NCBI RefSeq assembly: GCF_009828105.1
Contig: NZ_WTYQ01000002.1
Location: forward strand, 496,001-560,000
Direction: 5' to 3'
Source: Altericroceibacterium indicum
GTDB lineage: Bacteria > Pseudomonadota > Alphaproteobacteria > Sphingomonadales > Sphingomonadaceae
DNA: 64,000 nucleotides
Part shown: piece by piece, positions 27,090 through 39,747 of the stretch
Layout of the letters: each line of letters opens with the position of its first letter
How positions within the stretch are numbered: the first letter of the stretch is position 1
Program-made: the position numbers and the translations under genes
Notes under the pieces: model-generated
Database searches by the model: none
The model's input: only the letters and a program-made list of their open reading frames with translations
Told to the model about the DNA's origin: nothing

Positions 27090-27794
27090 CTAGCGGCTCA
27101 GGCCCTTTGCCCCCGTCAGCACGCTAATCAGCATCGGATCTTGCGTGCTCGACGGGTTGGCACGGATCGCTGTTTCCTCCACGCCGATCTGATTCCAGAT
27201 GGCGTTTTCCACTTCAGCTGAGAAACTGCGGGCCGCTCCGGCGATGTTGATGCCGGTCAGAGCGGACAGGGCCTGGCCTACCAGCGGATCATCCGCCACA
27301 CGCAAGGCGTCGCTGACTTCGGGCACCAGAATTTCCAGCAAGCTTTGGCTCATATTCTGGCGCAAGAAACTGGTCGCCGCCGTCGGCCCGCCGTTGATGA
27401 GGGCCAGCGCATTGCTGATACCGATGGTTTTGACCGCTTCTGTCACCACCGGGGCCGCACGGTAGGATGCGTCTATGGCAATATCGGCGAAGGCATCTTC
27501 CAGCCGCGATTTGAACAAGGCCGATGTGAGGATGGATGACAGCGTATCACCGCGCGCGCCGAGCATGTTGCCAAAGCCGACCTTGGCGACCTGTTCATCC
27601 CAAAAACCGCCCGGTGCGGTTAATTGCGCAAAGGCACGGTCGCTGGAAATCAACAGCATCCGCCGGACAGCTTCAGTCAGGCTAAATCCTCCCATGCTCT
27701 GACAGGCCGGAAGGGCAAGCAGGCTGGTTGCCAATGCACCACCCATCAGCGCCTTGCCGAGAAAATTGCGCCGTCCGACAGTAGCTTTTGCCAT
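27090..27794 (-). CDS. DUF4197 domain-containing lipoprotein
   Basis: A 234-residue exported protein of the DUF4197 family, function unknown. The N-terminus combines a twin-arginine-like start ('GRRNFLGKAL') with a lipobox ending 'LLALPAC', so it is probably a lipoprotein delivered by Tat or Sec. The mature part is mostly helical ('FGNMLGARGDTLSSILTSALF', 'ALTGINIAGAARSFSAEVE'), as the family expects. The start may be ATG 27794, which opens on the signal, or upstream ATGs at 27821 or 27830 (the latter has AGAGG eight bases upstream). It diverges from priA. Confidence 0.85.
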   Translation of the reverse strand: MAKATVGRRNFLGKALMGGALATSLLALPACQSMGGFSLTEAVRRMLLISSDRAFAQLTAPGGFWDEQVAKVGFGNMLGARGDTLSSILTSALFKSRLEDAFADIAIDASYRAAPVVTEAVKTIGISNALALINGGPTAATSFLRQNMSQSLLEILVPEVSDALRVADDPLVGQALSALTGINIAGAARSFSAEVENAIWNQIGVEETAIRANPSSTQDPMLISVLTGAKGLSR

Positions 27795-27896
27795 GCCTTG
27801 CGTGCCTTCATTCAAAACCATTTCACCCATCAGAGCGACCTCTTTATCTTGGCGCTTGTAGCGCGATGCCCTAACTGCCCATATAGGCAGCGTCTC

Positions 27897-30074
27897 ATGA
27901 ACCGCGTCCGACTTGTCATATTCAATGCCGCATTAGGCCCGCTCGACTATCGTGTTCCCGATGGAATGCAGGTGGGGCCCGGTTCTGTGGTGCTGGCACC
28001 GCTTGGCCCCCGCCAAATCACCGGGATTGTCTGGGAAACCGAACGACTACCTGCTGCCACGGTTCCAGATCACAAGCTGCGGCCACTGCTGGGCAAGCTG
28101 CCCGTGCCGCCTTTGCGTGCCGAATTGCGCCGTCTGGTAGAATGGACCGCCGACTATTATTGCGCCCCGCTCGCCTCTGTCGCGCGGATGGTGCTGGCTA
28201 GTGGCGGGGCGCTGAAAGGCCCGGCCACGATGACCGAATATCGGCTGGGTGACCGCGAGCCTGACCGAATGACCCCGCAGCGTGAAAAGGCGATGGACGC
28301 GCTTCAGGGTGAGCAGGCCACCATGCGCGAATTGTCCGAACTGGCGGGTGTGAGCGTGGGCGTCTTGCGCGGTCTGGTCACTCAAGGGGTGCTGGAACCT
28401 GTCGAGGTGGATTGTGACCGGCCCTACCCTCGTGCGCTGGCGGATTTCGCCCAGCCGGTGCTCAACCCAAGCCAGCAAGAAGCAGCAAACCGCTTTATCC
28501 ATGCCATGCGCGGCGGGCAATTCACGCCCTTCCTGCTCGATGGGGTGACAGGTTCGGGCAAAACGGAAGTCTATTTCGAAGCCATTGCCGAAGCGCTGGC
28601 GAATGAGAGACAAGTGCTGGTGTTGCTTCCCGAAATTGCGCTGACTGAGGCGTTCCTGCGCCGGTTTGAAACGCGCTTCGGGGTGGCGCCGATTGTCTGG
28701 CATTCCTCACTCAAAAGCACAGAGCGCCGCCGCGCATGGCGCGCGATTGCCAATGGCGATGCCAAGGCGCGCGCGCAAGTGGTTGTGGGCGCGCGTTCTG
28801 CATTGTTCCTGCCCTATGCTGCGTTGGGCCTGATCGTGGTGGATGAAGCGCATGAGGTGTCCTTTAAGCAGGATGACGGCGTGCGCTATAATGCCCGCGA
28901 TGTGGCGGTGATGCGCGCGCGGTTTGAGAAAATTCCCGTGGTCCTCGCCAGTGCGACGCCTGCGCTGGAAAGCCTGCAAATGGCCGAAGCGGGGATTTAC
29001 GAAAAGGTCGATCTGGAAAGCCGCTTCGGCGGGGCGCAGATGCCGGAAATTTCCATTGTCGATCTGCGTGAAACCCCACCTGAACGTGGGCACTGGCTGG
29101 CCCCGCCGCTCGTGACTGAGATGAAATTGCGACTGGAGCGGGGTGAGCAATCCTTGCTGTTCCTCAACCGGCGCGGCTATGCGCCGCTCACCCTGTGCCG
29201 CCATTGCGGTTTCCGTTTCCAATGCCCTAATTGCAGCGCATGGCTGGTGGAACACCGCCTGTCGAACCGCCTCACCTGCCATCATTGCGGCCATGAAACC
29301 CGCCCCCCGCCAGCCTGCCCGGAATGCGGCACCGAGGATTGCCTTGTCGCCTGCGGCCCTGGTGTGGAACGGATCGCGGATGAAGTGCGTGAGATTTTAC
29401 CTGAAGCCCGCGTGGCGCTGGTGACATCCGACACGCTCAATTCGCCGGAAAAGGCCGCCGAATTTGTCGCACAGGCGGAAGGGCGGGCCATTGATGTGAT
29501 TGTGGGCACGCAGCTTGTTACTAAAGGCTTCCACTTCCCCGAACTCACTCTGGTGGGTGTAGTTGACGCTGATCTAGGCCTTGAAGGCGGTGATTTGCGC
29601 GCAGCGGAGCGGACCTATCAGCAAGTGGCACAGGTTGCCGGGCGCGCGGGGCGCGGATCGAAACCGGGTGAAGTGCTGCTTCAAACGCGCCATCCCGAAG
29701 CTTCGGTCATTGCGGCACTCGCCGCTGGGGACCGCGATGCTTTTTACAGTGCCGAAACCGAAGCCCGCCGCCATGCCGGTGCCCCGCCGTTCGGGCGCTG
29801 GGCGGCGATTATTGTCTCATCTGAAGATGAAGCCGAAGCGCGTGATGCTGCCCGTGCAATTGGGGGATCACGGCCAGACCTACCCGATGTGATGGTGCTC
29901 GGCCCGGCCCCTGCCCCGATGGCTTTGCTGCGTGGACGCTATCGCTATCGCCTGTTGATCAATGCTCGGCGCACGGCGCAGGTCCAGAACATCATCCGCG
30001 AATGGCTAGGCGCATTGAAATTCCCGCAAGGTGTCCGCGTAGGTGTGGATATTGATCCTTACAGCTTTGTTTAG
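27897..30074 (+). CDS. priA: primosomal protein N' (PriA helicase)
   Basis: A 725-residue replication-restart helicase that reloads the replisome at stalled forks. Motifs in order: the N-terminal DNA-binding domain, Walker A 'DGVTGSGKTE', the DEAH box in 'VVDEAHEVSFK', then two zinc-binding clusters with eight cysteines ('CRHCGFRFQCPNC' and 'CHHCGH...CPECGTEDC'), then 'GRAGRGSKPGEV'. ATG 27897 starts 'MNRVRLVIFNAAL', the normal beginning; the frame is open for 91 further codons upstream but overlaps the divergent gene and shows no similarity. It converges on ada with a 6-bp gap. Confidence 0.96.
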   Translation: MNRVRLVIFNAALGPLDYRVPDGMQVGPGSVVLAPLGPRQITGIVWETERLPAATVPDHKLRPLLGKLPVPPLRAELRRLVEWTADYYCAPLASVARMVLASGGALKGPATMTEYRLGDREPDRMTPQREKAMDALQGEQATMRELSELAGVSVGVLRGLVTQGVLEPVEVDCDRPYPRALADFAQPVLNPSQQEAANRFIHAMRGGQFTPFLLDGVTGSGKTEVYFEAIAEALANERQVLVLLPEIALTEAFLRRFETRFGVAPIVWHSSLKSTERRRAWRAIANGDAKARAQVVVGARSALFLPYAALGLIVVDEAHEVSFKQDDGVRYNARDVAVMRARFEKIPVVLASATPALESLQMAEAGIYEKVDLESRFGGAQMPEISIVDLRETPPERGHWLAPPLVTEMKLRLERGEQSLLFLNRRGYAPLTLCRHCGFRFQCPNCSAWLVEHRLSNRLTCHHCGHETRPPPACPECGTEDCLVACGPGVERIADEVREILPEARVALVTSDTLNSPEKAAEFVAQAEGRAIDVIVGTQLVTKGFHFPELTLVGVVDADLGLEGGDLRAAERTYQQVAQVAGRAGRGSKPGEVLLQTRHPEASVIAALAAGDRDAFYSAETEARRHAGAPPFGRWAAIIVSSEDEAEARDAARAIGGSRPDLPDVMVLGPAPAPMALLRGRYRYRLLINARRTAQVQNIIREWLGALKFPQGVRVGVDIDPYSFV

Positions 30075-30080
30075 CGCGGA

Positions 30081-31121
30081 TCAGCTCTCACCCTTTTCAC
30101 GGCGCAGCAGTTCTTCCTTGATCGCTGTCCCAAAAGCATAGCCGCCGATAGAACCATCTGCCCGGATAACCCGATGGCAGGGAATCAGCACCGCAACCGG
30201 ATTGGCCCCATTGGCACTACCGGCCGCGCGCATCGCCTTGGGATTGCCCGCTGCCGCAGCAAGCTCTGCATAGCTGCGCGTTTCGCCCTTGGGGATAAGC
30301 CGCAATTGCTGCCAGACACGTTCCTGAAAAGCGGTGCCCTGCACGTCGAGCGGAATATCCGATACATCGCTTGGGCTTTCAACTGCAGCAATCACCTTTC
30401 CCAGTAGTTCGGTGAAGGCATCCCCACCTGGCACCAGCGTTGCACGCGGGAAGGTCTTTACCAGATCTTCGGCCGGCGTATTGAACGCCAGGCGGCATAC
30501 GCCCTTATCGCTCGCCGCGACCAACATCTCGCCCAGAGAAGTCTTCACCAGCGCCCAGCGAATCGTCATGCCTTCGCCGCCCTTGGCCCATACAGAGGGT
30601 GTCATGCCAAGCCTGCCTTCCATTGCTGCATAAAACCGGGAGGGGCTTTCAAAACCCGCCTTATATATAACGTCTGTTACATCGCTTGCCCCTTGCAGCA
30701 TGTCTTGCGCCCTTTGGCTGCGCAAAGCGCGGGCATAAGCGGCAGGGGACAGGCCAATATCGCGCTTGAACAATCGCTGGAGATGCGAGGGTGAATAGCC
30801 CACCTCATCCGCCAGCGCATCCAGACCATGCGCTGAGGGGTCACGCTTTAACAAAGCCAGCACCCGATCAATCGCCGCCCTGTCTCGCGCCACTTCATCG
30901 GGCCGACATCTTCTGCAGGGGCGCAGGCCCGCAGCCTGCGCATCTTCTTCCTTCAGATAGAACCGGGTGTTCTCCGGCTTGGGCCGGCGAGCCGGGCAAC
31001 TGGGGCGGCAATAAATACCGGTCGTCAACACACCAACCACAAAGCACCCATCGGCTGCCCGGTCTCGTGCAGCAAAAGCGGCTTCCATGGCCGTATGGTC
31101 CAAAAGATCACCCATCATCAT
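30081..31121 (-). CDS. ada: bifunctional Ada: transcriptional activator and methylated-DNA--cysteine methyltransferase
   Basis: A 346-residue adaptive-response protein. Starting at ATG 31121, the N-terminal zinc/phosphotriester domain cysteines fall at C38, C42, C69 and C72, the same numbers as in E. coli Ada, which supports this start (three ATG codons stand in a row). An AraC-type HTH follows (about 85-180), then the O6-methylguanine methyltransferase domain with the acceptor motif PCHRV near the C-terminus. Methyl transfer to the N-terminal cysteine turns it into an activator of its own gene and other repair genes. It diverges from a protease gene across 80 bp. Confidence 0.95.
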   Translation of the reverse strand: MMMGDLLDHTAMEAAFAARDRAADGCFVVGVLTTGIYCRPSCPARRPKPENTRFYLKEEDAQAAGLRPCRRCRPDEVARDRAAIDRVLALLKRDPSAHGLDALADEVGYSPSHLQRLFKRDIGLSPAAYARALRSQRAQDMLQGASDVTDVIYKAGFESPSRFYAAMEGRLGMTPSVWAKGGEGMTIRWALVKTSLGEMLVAASDKGVCRLAFNTPAEDLVKTFPRATLVPGGDAFTELLGKVIAAVESPSDVSDIPLDVQGTAFQERVWQQLRLIPKGETRSYAELAAAAGNPKAMRAAGSANGANPVAVLIPCHRVIRADGSIGGYAFGTAIKEELLRREKGES

Positions 31122-31201
31122 GGCTCTTACTATAGAGAAAGTGTCACATGAGAGCGTCTCGATTCTTGCGCTCAAACCAAAGGCAGGCGAAAAAGGCCGC
31201 G

Positions 31202-32785
31202 ATGACTGACAAAATATCCTCCCTTCCCGCAATCTGCTTCACCAAAATCATTATGACTTTGGTAGCCCTATGTGCCGTGACCAGCGCCGCTCATGCGGAA
31301 CGATCCGACATTGACGCTGCCGCGCGCGGTGTGGTCCGCATCATCATTGTCGAACGCGATGGTGGCGATGTTTATCCGGTGTCGCACGGGTCTGGCTTTG
31401 CCGTCACGCCGGAGCGAATCGTGACCAATGCGCATGTGGTGGAAGAAGCACGCAACAATGCAGATCTGGCAATTGGGATTGTGCCGTCAGATGGCGGCAA
31501 GGCGGTTTATGGAAGGCTCATCACTGTATCCAAGCGCAATGATCTGGCGCTGATTGCCACAACCAGCGCGCTGAACCTTGCGCCACTCACATTGTCAGGC
31601 AATCCAGATAATGACTCTGGCTCGGTCACAGCGGTCGGTTATCCGATGAATGTAGACCGGGCGCAGGGCCTCAGTATGGATGACATTTTCAAGGCCCAGC
31701 CTCCTGTTAAAAGCACCGGCTTCCTTTCCGGTGACCGGCCGACGCGTGATTTTGACACGCTGCTCCACACTGCGCCCATCGCACGTGGAAACAGTGGCGG
31801 CCCCTTGCTCGACAATTGTGGGCGCGTGGTTGGCGTCAATTCCTTCGGCGCCGAAAGCGATGGCGCCGATGCTGAGTTCTTTTTCGCTATTTCCAATCGC
31901 GAGCTACTCCCCTTCCTTCGCGCCAACAACATTACCCCGCAAGTCAACAGCCTGCCCTGTCGCAGCCTCGCCGATCTCGATCAGGCGGAACGCGAAAGGT
32001 CACAGCAGCAGCAGATGAATGCGCGCATCTCTCGTGAAGATGAAGCCAATGCTCTTTCCCGCCGCCGCGAGAGTGTTCAGCGCAAAGAACAGTTCGCCCT
32101 GATTCAGGAACGCGAAGATGGGATGGCTCTGGCCACGGTCCTCCTCATGATTGCATTTGGCGCAGGCGGCTTTGGGCTGATTTCCTATCAGCGTGAGAAA
32201 CATCGCCCGGCCATGATCGCAGGCGGTATTGCCTTTGTGTTCCTGCTGGGTTCCGCTGCAGCATGGGCGATGCGCCCCAGCTTTGCGGATCTGGATGATC
32301 GGGTAGAAAGTGCAATGCGCTCCGAAAGCCCAGCCAGCGAACCAGAAGTGCCCGCCTCTATCGCCAACGCCGGCACACAGCAGAAACTCTCCTGCACATT
32401 GGATATTTCACGCAGCCGGGTGACCAGTGCAGCCGATGACAGTGTGGATTTCACCTGGACCGATGAAGGCTGCGTCAACGGCCGAACCCAATATGGCAGG
32501 GCCAATGGCGATTGGTCACGCATTCTGGTGCCCGATAATGAAGCGGCTGTGTCAATTGCCAGCTATCACCCCGCCAGCAAGGAATATCGCGTGGACCGCT
32601 ATCTCCTTGGCCATAAGGAAATGGCTGCCGCAAGATCTGCCCGCTCAGAATATAAGGCCCCCACTTGTGGTGCTGACGAAACAGCCGTGAGTGATTTCGG
32701 CAATCGGCAGAACAGTGTTCTTGCCGTGCTTCCGGTCAAGCCCAACGAAAGGCTGGTGTATAAGTGCAACGTAAGCGAGAACTAA
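31202..32785 (+). CDS. trypsin-like serine protease with membrane anchor
   Basis: A 527-residue exported protein. A signal sequence ('TLVALCAVTSAAHA') precedes a chymotrypsin-fold S1C protease domain: His in 'TNAHVVEE', Asp in 'RNDLALIA', Ser in 'ARGNSGGPLLD'. There is no PDZ domain. A Gln/Arg/Glu-rich coiled coil follows (about 265-310), then two transmembrane helices (about 315-335 and 350-370) and a 150-residue C-terminal domain with conserved-looking cysteines that I cannot assign. The topology differs from DegP/DegS. A quality-control or envelope-sensing role is inference. AAGG lies five bases before ATG 31202. Confidence 0.84.
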   Translation: MTDKISSLPAICFTKIIMTLVALCAVTSAAHAERSDIDAAARGVVRIIIVERDGGDVYPVSHGSGFAVTPERIVTNAHVVEEARNNADLAIGIVPSDGGKAVYGRLITVSKRNDLALIATTSALNLAPLTLSGNPDNDSGSVTAVGYPMNVDRAQGLSMDDIFKAQPPVKSTGFLSGDRPTRDFDTLLHTAPIARGNSGGPLLDNCGRVVGVNSFGAESDGADAEFFFAISNRELLPFLRANNITPQVNSLPCRSLADLDQAERERSQQQQMNARISREDEANALSRRRESVQRKEQFALIQEREDGMALATVLLMIAFGAGGFGLISYQREKHRPAMIAGGIAFVFLLGSAAAWAMRPSFADLDDRVESAMRSESPASEPEVPASIANAGTQQKLSCTLDISRSRVTSAADDSVDFTWTDEGCVNGRTQYGRANGDWSRILVPDNEAAVSIASYHPASKEYRVDRYLLGHKEMAAARSARSEYKAPTCGADETAVSDFGNRQNSVLAVLPVKPNERLVYKCNVSEN

Positions 32786-32972
32786 GAGCGCTGACTCTGC
32801 AATATTTTGGCCACACTCTGTCACTCTGGGGCAAATTGGAGTGCGACTCGGGTTGCATCACCAGCCCCTCGGTGGTAGTCGCGCGCCAGTCCTACCGAGG
32901 AGCCTTTTGGCGTGTCCGATTTGGTAGTGACATAGTTTTCCGTTTCTTCGGATAGTGAGAGGGGTTTTACGC
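32786..32972 (+). promoter_or_regulatory. leader/promoter region of the atp operon
   Basis: This 187-bp gap must contain the operon promoter. A 7-bp stem (CCTCGGT 32867-32873 with ACCGAGG 32894-32900) could form a leader hairpin, and two GANTC sites lie at 32793 and 32845. I cannot identify -35 and -10 boxes with confidence. Confidence 0.45.
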
Positions 32973-35069
<2,097 letters not shown>

Positions 35070-35070
<1 letters not shown>

Positions 35071-35363
35071 TGAGCTACACCGTCTTTGCAACAATCCCCG
35101 TAAAGCCTGAGCATCTTGATGATGCCCAGGCTGCGGTTGCGGGAATTGTGCCGTTGACGCGGGCAGAGACGGGATGTGAGCAATTCGAGCCTTGCCGCGC
35201 TGCGGACGGGTCCCCGAACATCTACATTTTCGAACGTTGGGCGGATCGCGCAGCTTTCGACTATCACCACGCTCAGGACTATACTCGCGCTGTTTTCACC
35301 CACTATGAAAATTGGTTGCGGGAAGAACCCAAGCTGGTCGAAGTAACGGAGCTTAAGGACTGA
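35070..35363 (+). CDS. antibiotic biosynthesis monooxygenase (ABM) domain protein, inside atp operon
   Basis: A 97-residue dimeric alpha+beta-barrel protein of the ABM/YgiN type. It opens with a beta strand ('[20 protein letters not shown]'), has the central '[14 protein letters not shown]' and the diagnostic '[20 protein letters not shown]' stretch. Relatives are cofactor-free quinol monooxygenases or of unknown role. It sits between atpA and atpG, coupled to atpA by a TGATG overlap and only two bases before atpG, so it must share the operon's transcription. Link to quinone or respiratory chemistry is a guess from position. Confidence 0.9.
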
Positions 35364-35365
35364 CT

Positions 35366-37722
<2,357 letters not shown>

Positions 37723-37727
37723 GCATC

Positions 37728-37985
37728 ATGGCTCTTCACTTCGAACTCGTCACCCCGGCCAAACTGGTCCGCTCCGAGGAAGTCCACATGGTGGTCGTCC
37801 CCGGTACGGAAGGCGAATTCGGGGTGCTGGAAGGCCATGCGCCTTTCATGTCGACCATTGCTGATGGTATGATTCAGGTCTTCAAGACTGCCAGTAGCCA
37901 GCCGGAGAATATCCAGGTGCGTGGTGGTTTTGCTGAAGTGGGCGACAAGGGCCTGACGGTTCTTGCCGAACATGTCGAAGACTGA
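37728..37985 (+). CDS. atpC: F1F0 ATP synthase subunit epsilon, short form
   Basis: An 85-residue epsilon subunit consisting only of the N-terminal beta-sandwich ('[20 protein letters not shown]', '[15 protein letters not shown]'). The C-terminal two-helix domain that gives bacterial epsilon its ATPase-inhibiting action (E. coli epsilon is about 139 residues) is absent. The stop is clean and followed at once by a strong terminator, so the gene is not obviously frameshifted. In alphaproteobacteria a separate zeta protein can do the inhibiting, which would fit (inference). Confidence 0.95.
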   Translation: MALHFELVTPAKLVRSEEVHMVVVPGTEGEFGVLEGHAPFMSTIADGMIQVFKTASSQPENIQVRGGFAEVGDKGLTVLAEHVED

Positions 37986-38011
37986 TCGTCTGATCCCAGC
38001 ATGATTTAAGA

Positions 38012-38042
38012 AAGGGCTGCCTTCGGGTGGCCCTTTTTCTTT
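38012..38042 (+). terminator. intrinsic terminator of the atp operon
   Basis: A 9-bp stem (38013-38021 with 38026-38034, two G-U pairs) closes a UUCG tetraloop and runs into TTTTTCTTT. It stands 27 bp after the atpC stop. Confidence 0.92.
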
Positions 38043-38087
38043 GGGCCAGAGCGATGAGACTGCCCGCTCTCGAACAGACAAAAAAAT

Positions 38088-38109
38088 AGCCCGGCCAAAA
38101 GACCGGGCT
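38088..38109 (-). terminator. intrinsic terminator, minus strand
   Basis: AGCCCGG (38088-38094) pairs with CCGGGCT (38103-38109). Read on the minus strand the stem is followed by ATTTTTTTG, so it would end transcription coming from the HNH gene or from a small RNA in the 38110-38228 stretch. Confidence 0.82.
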
Positions 38110-38228
38110 GAATAAGTTTGGGAGAGGATGCCTGAAAGGCCTGTTCCGTATGGGTGAGTTGCAGGATTCGCACAAACGACTTAACTGCAAGAGGTGTTGC
38201 ATGTTTTGCAACTCACACCTTTGAAGGC
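38110..38228 (-). ncRNA. structured intergenic segment, candidate small RNA or 3' UTR
   Basis: The 119 bp between the minus-strand terminator and the HNH gene contain a perfect 10-bp inverted repeat (GTGAGTTGCA 38154-38163, TGCAACTCAC 38207-38216) enclosing smaller stems, plus a GCCT-GAA-AGGC hairpin at 38130-38140. No open frame is convincing. It is either a long structured 3' UTR or a small RNA ending at 38088. No known RNA family is recognised. Confidence 0.35.
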
Positions 38229-38510
38229 CTATTTGGTGCGCGTAGGTGCATGAAAATCAGGTGGCTTGCCCGCAACCCAGCGAATGAAGCGCGCAATTTG
38301 TGCATTTTCCAACAGAGCATCGCGTGCCCCCTGGGTTCGGGCCAACTCTGCATTTGTAAAATGCGCATGAATGGTTCGGTGGCAAATAGGGTGGACTGGA
38401 ACCGTCTCCCGCCCCCGCTTGGCCTTGGGGATAGTGTGATGCCAATGCACCCGCTTCCCCAATAGCCTGCCGCATAACCAGCAGCCTTGTACTTCATCTT
38501 CTACCACCAT
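38229..38510 (-). CDS. HNH endonuclease-like protein
   Basis: A 93-residue HNH-type zinc-finger nuclease domain protein. C10 and C13 ('CWLC') pair with C43 and a later His to hold zinc; 'HWHHTIPKAKRG' supplies the HH catalytic pair and 'VHPICHRTIHAHF' the last metal ligand. It is too small to carry a separate DNA-binding domain. No restriction, toxin or phage gene is next to it, so it may be a stand-alone nicking or repair enzyme; the substrate is unknown. ATG 38510 has no good Shine-Dalgarno and lies eight bases after the EamA gene stop, so it is probably translated by coupling. Confidence 0.85.
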   Translation of the reverse strand: MVVEDEVQGCWLCGRLLGKRVHWHHTIPKAKRGRETVPVHPICHRTIHAHFTNAELARTQGARDALLENAQIARFIRWVAGKPPDFHAPTRTK

Positions 38511-38518
38511 GAATGGGT

Positions 38519-39430
38519 TCAAACGGACAGTGACTTGCGTGGTCGACGTTCCCACCACAGGTAAAGTCCGGCACCGACAATCATGCCCGCACCAAGCAGG
38601 CTCATGCCATCAGGCACATCGCCAAAGAAAATCCACCCCAAGGCAACGGCCGTCAAAAGCTGACCATAGGTCATGGGAGCGACAGCCGCAGCACCGGCCT
38701 TGGTCGTTCCCATATAGATACACCAATGCGCCAGCGTGGCACTACAGGCGATAAAGGCACAGCGTGCAAAGACATGCCAGGCCGGCCAATGCATGTGGAG
38801 CGCCTCCACACCGCTGAAATGCCCTGCAATGGTGGCCAGTGTCAGCACCACCGACGCCGTGACTGAAAGATAAACCTGCATTGCAAGAACACTCGCCACG
38901 CCTGATGTGGCGCGGTTACTGATGATCAAGACGGCCATTCCCAACGCCGCAGCCAATGGCAACAGAGCCGCAGGCCCCAGCACCATGAAATTTGGGCGGA
39001 TCACCACCACCACGCCTGCAAAAGCCACGATCGTGGCGATGATCGCCGGCAGGCGCAGCTTCTCGCCCAGAAACAACGCCGCCAGAAGCGCCGTCAGCAT
39101 AGGCTGGGTAAAGGTGATCGTGATCGCTTCGCCTAAAGGCATCAGCCAGACAGCCGCAAAGATAGCGATACTGGAAAGCGCCACCGCTGCACCCCGGACC
39201 CACTGCATCCGTGCCTTTGGCATATGGAGCAATGCGCCCCAGCCTTCCCTATAGATCAACACCGCAGAAAGGACGATTGCTGCCAGAATATAGCGCGTCG
39301 CCGCCATCGCCGTTGGGGGCCACATATGCGCCATACCCTTGATGATGGCATCACCCACTGCGAGGAGCGAAAACCCGGCCAGCACAAATAGCAACCCGGC
39401 CCGTTCAGTATGATGTATCGAGATATCCAA
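38519..39430 (-). CDS. EamA family transporter (DMT superfamily)
   Basis: A 303-residue inner-membrane protein with ten predicted helices arranged as two EamA repeats of about five each. 'PLGEAITITFTQPMLTALLA' in repeat 1 and 'APMTYGQLLTAVALGWIFFGD' in repeat 2 are the recurring family motif. Members export amino acids or other small metabolites; the substrate is unknown. No ATG lies near the N-terminus: the start appears to be TTG 39428-39430, with a later TTG possible. It is followed at once by the HNH gene. Confidence 0.88.
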   Translation of the reverse strand: MDISIHHTERAGLLFVLAGFSLLAVGDAIIKGMAHMWPPTAMAATRYILAAIVLSAVLIYREGWGALLHMPKARMQWVRGAAVALSSIAIFAAVWLMPLGEAITITFTQPMLTALLAALFLGEKLRLPAIIATIVAFAGVVVVIRPNFMVLGPAALLPLAAALGMAVLIISNRATSGVASVLAMQVYLSVTASVVLTLATIAGHFSGVEALHMHWPAWHVFARCAFIACSATLAHWCIYMGTTKAGAAAVAPMTYGQLLTAVALGWIFFGDVPDGMSLLGAGMIVGAGLYLWWERRPRKSLSV

Positions 39431-39747
39431 GCTCCCAGATTGTTTTGCACCGATTAGGCATGTGCCTCGCTCATCAGCAAGGCCTTAAGTGATCTGGGCA
39501 GCTCAGGTCGCTACTACCCGCCCTATAGCTGGCATAAACACTCCTGAGCCAGAACTCATCTATTCGCTCGCTGCAACTTCGCGGATAATTATCCAGAGCC
39601 TTAGTGCACGTAAACCTCGAGCTTCATTAGGGAAGTTTCAAAGTTTGGGGCTTTATGCTGGGTTAATCGTTGAGCGCATAGATTACGTTGAAAAGTAAAA
39701 GCCCGGCCCGTGATGGCTGTGCTTCCCGAATGACCAGGAATGAACGA
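39431..39747. other. 317-bp intergenic region between EamA and cpaF
   Basis: The region separates a minus-strand transporter gene from the plus-strand cpaF gene and must contain both promoters. Short frames in it lack starts, Shine-Dalgarno sites or protein-like composition. I see no repeat, RNA or terminator that I can support. Confidence 0.5.
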
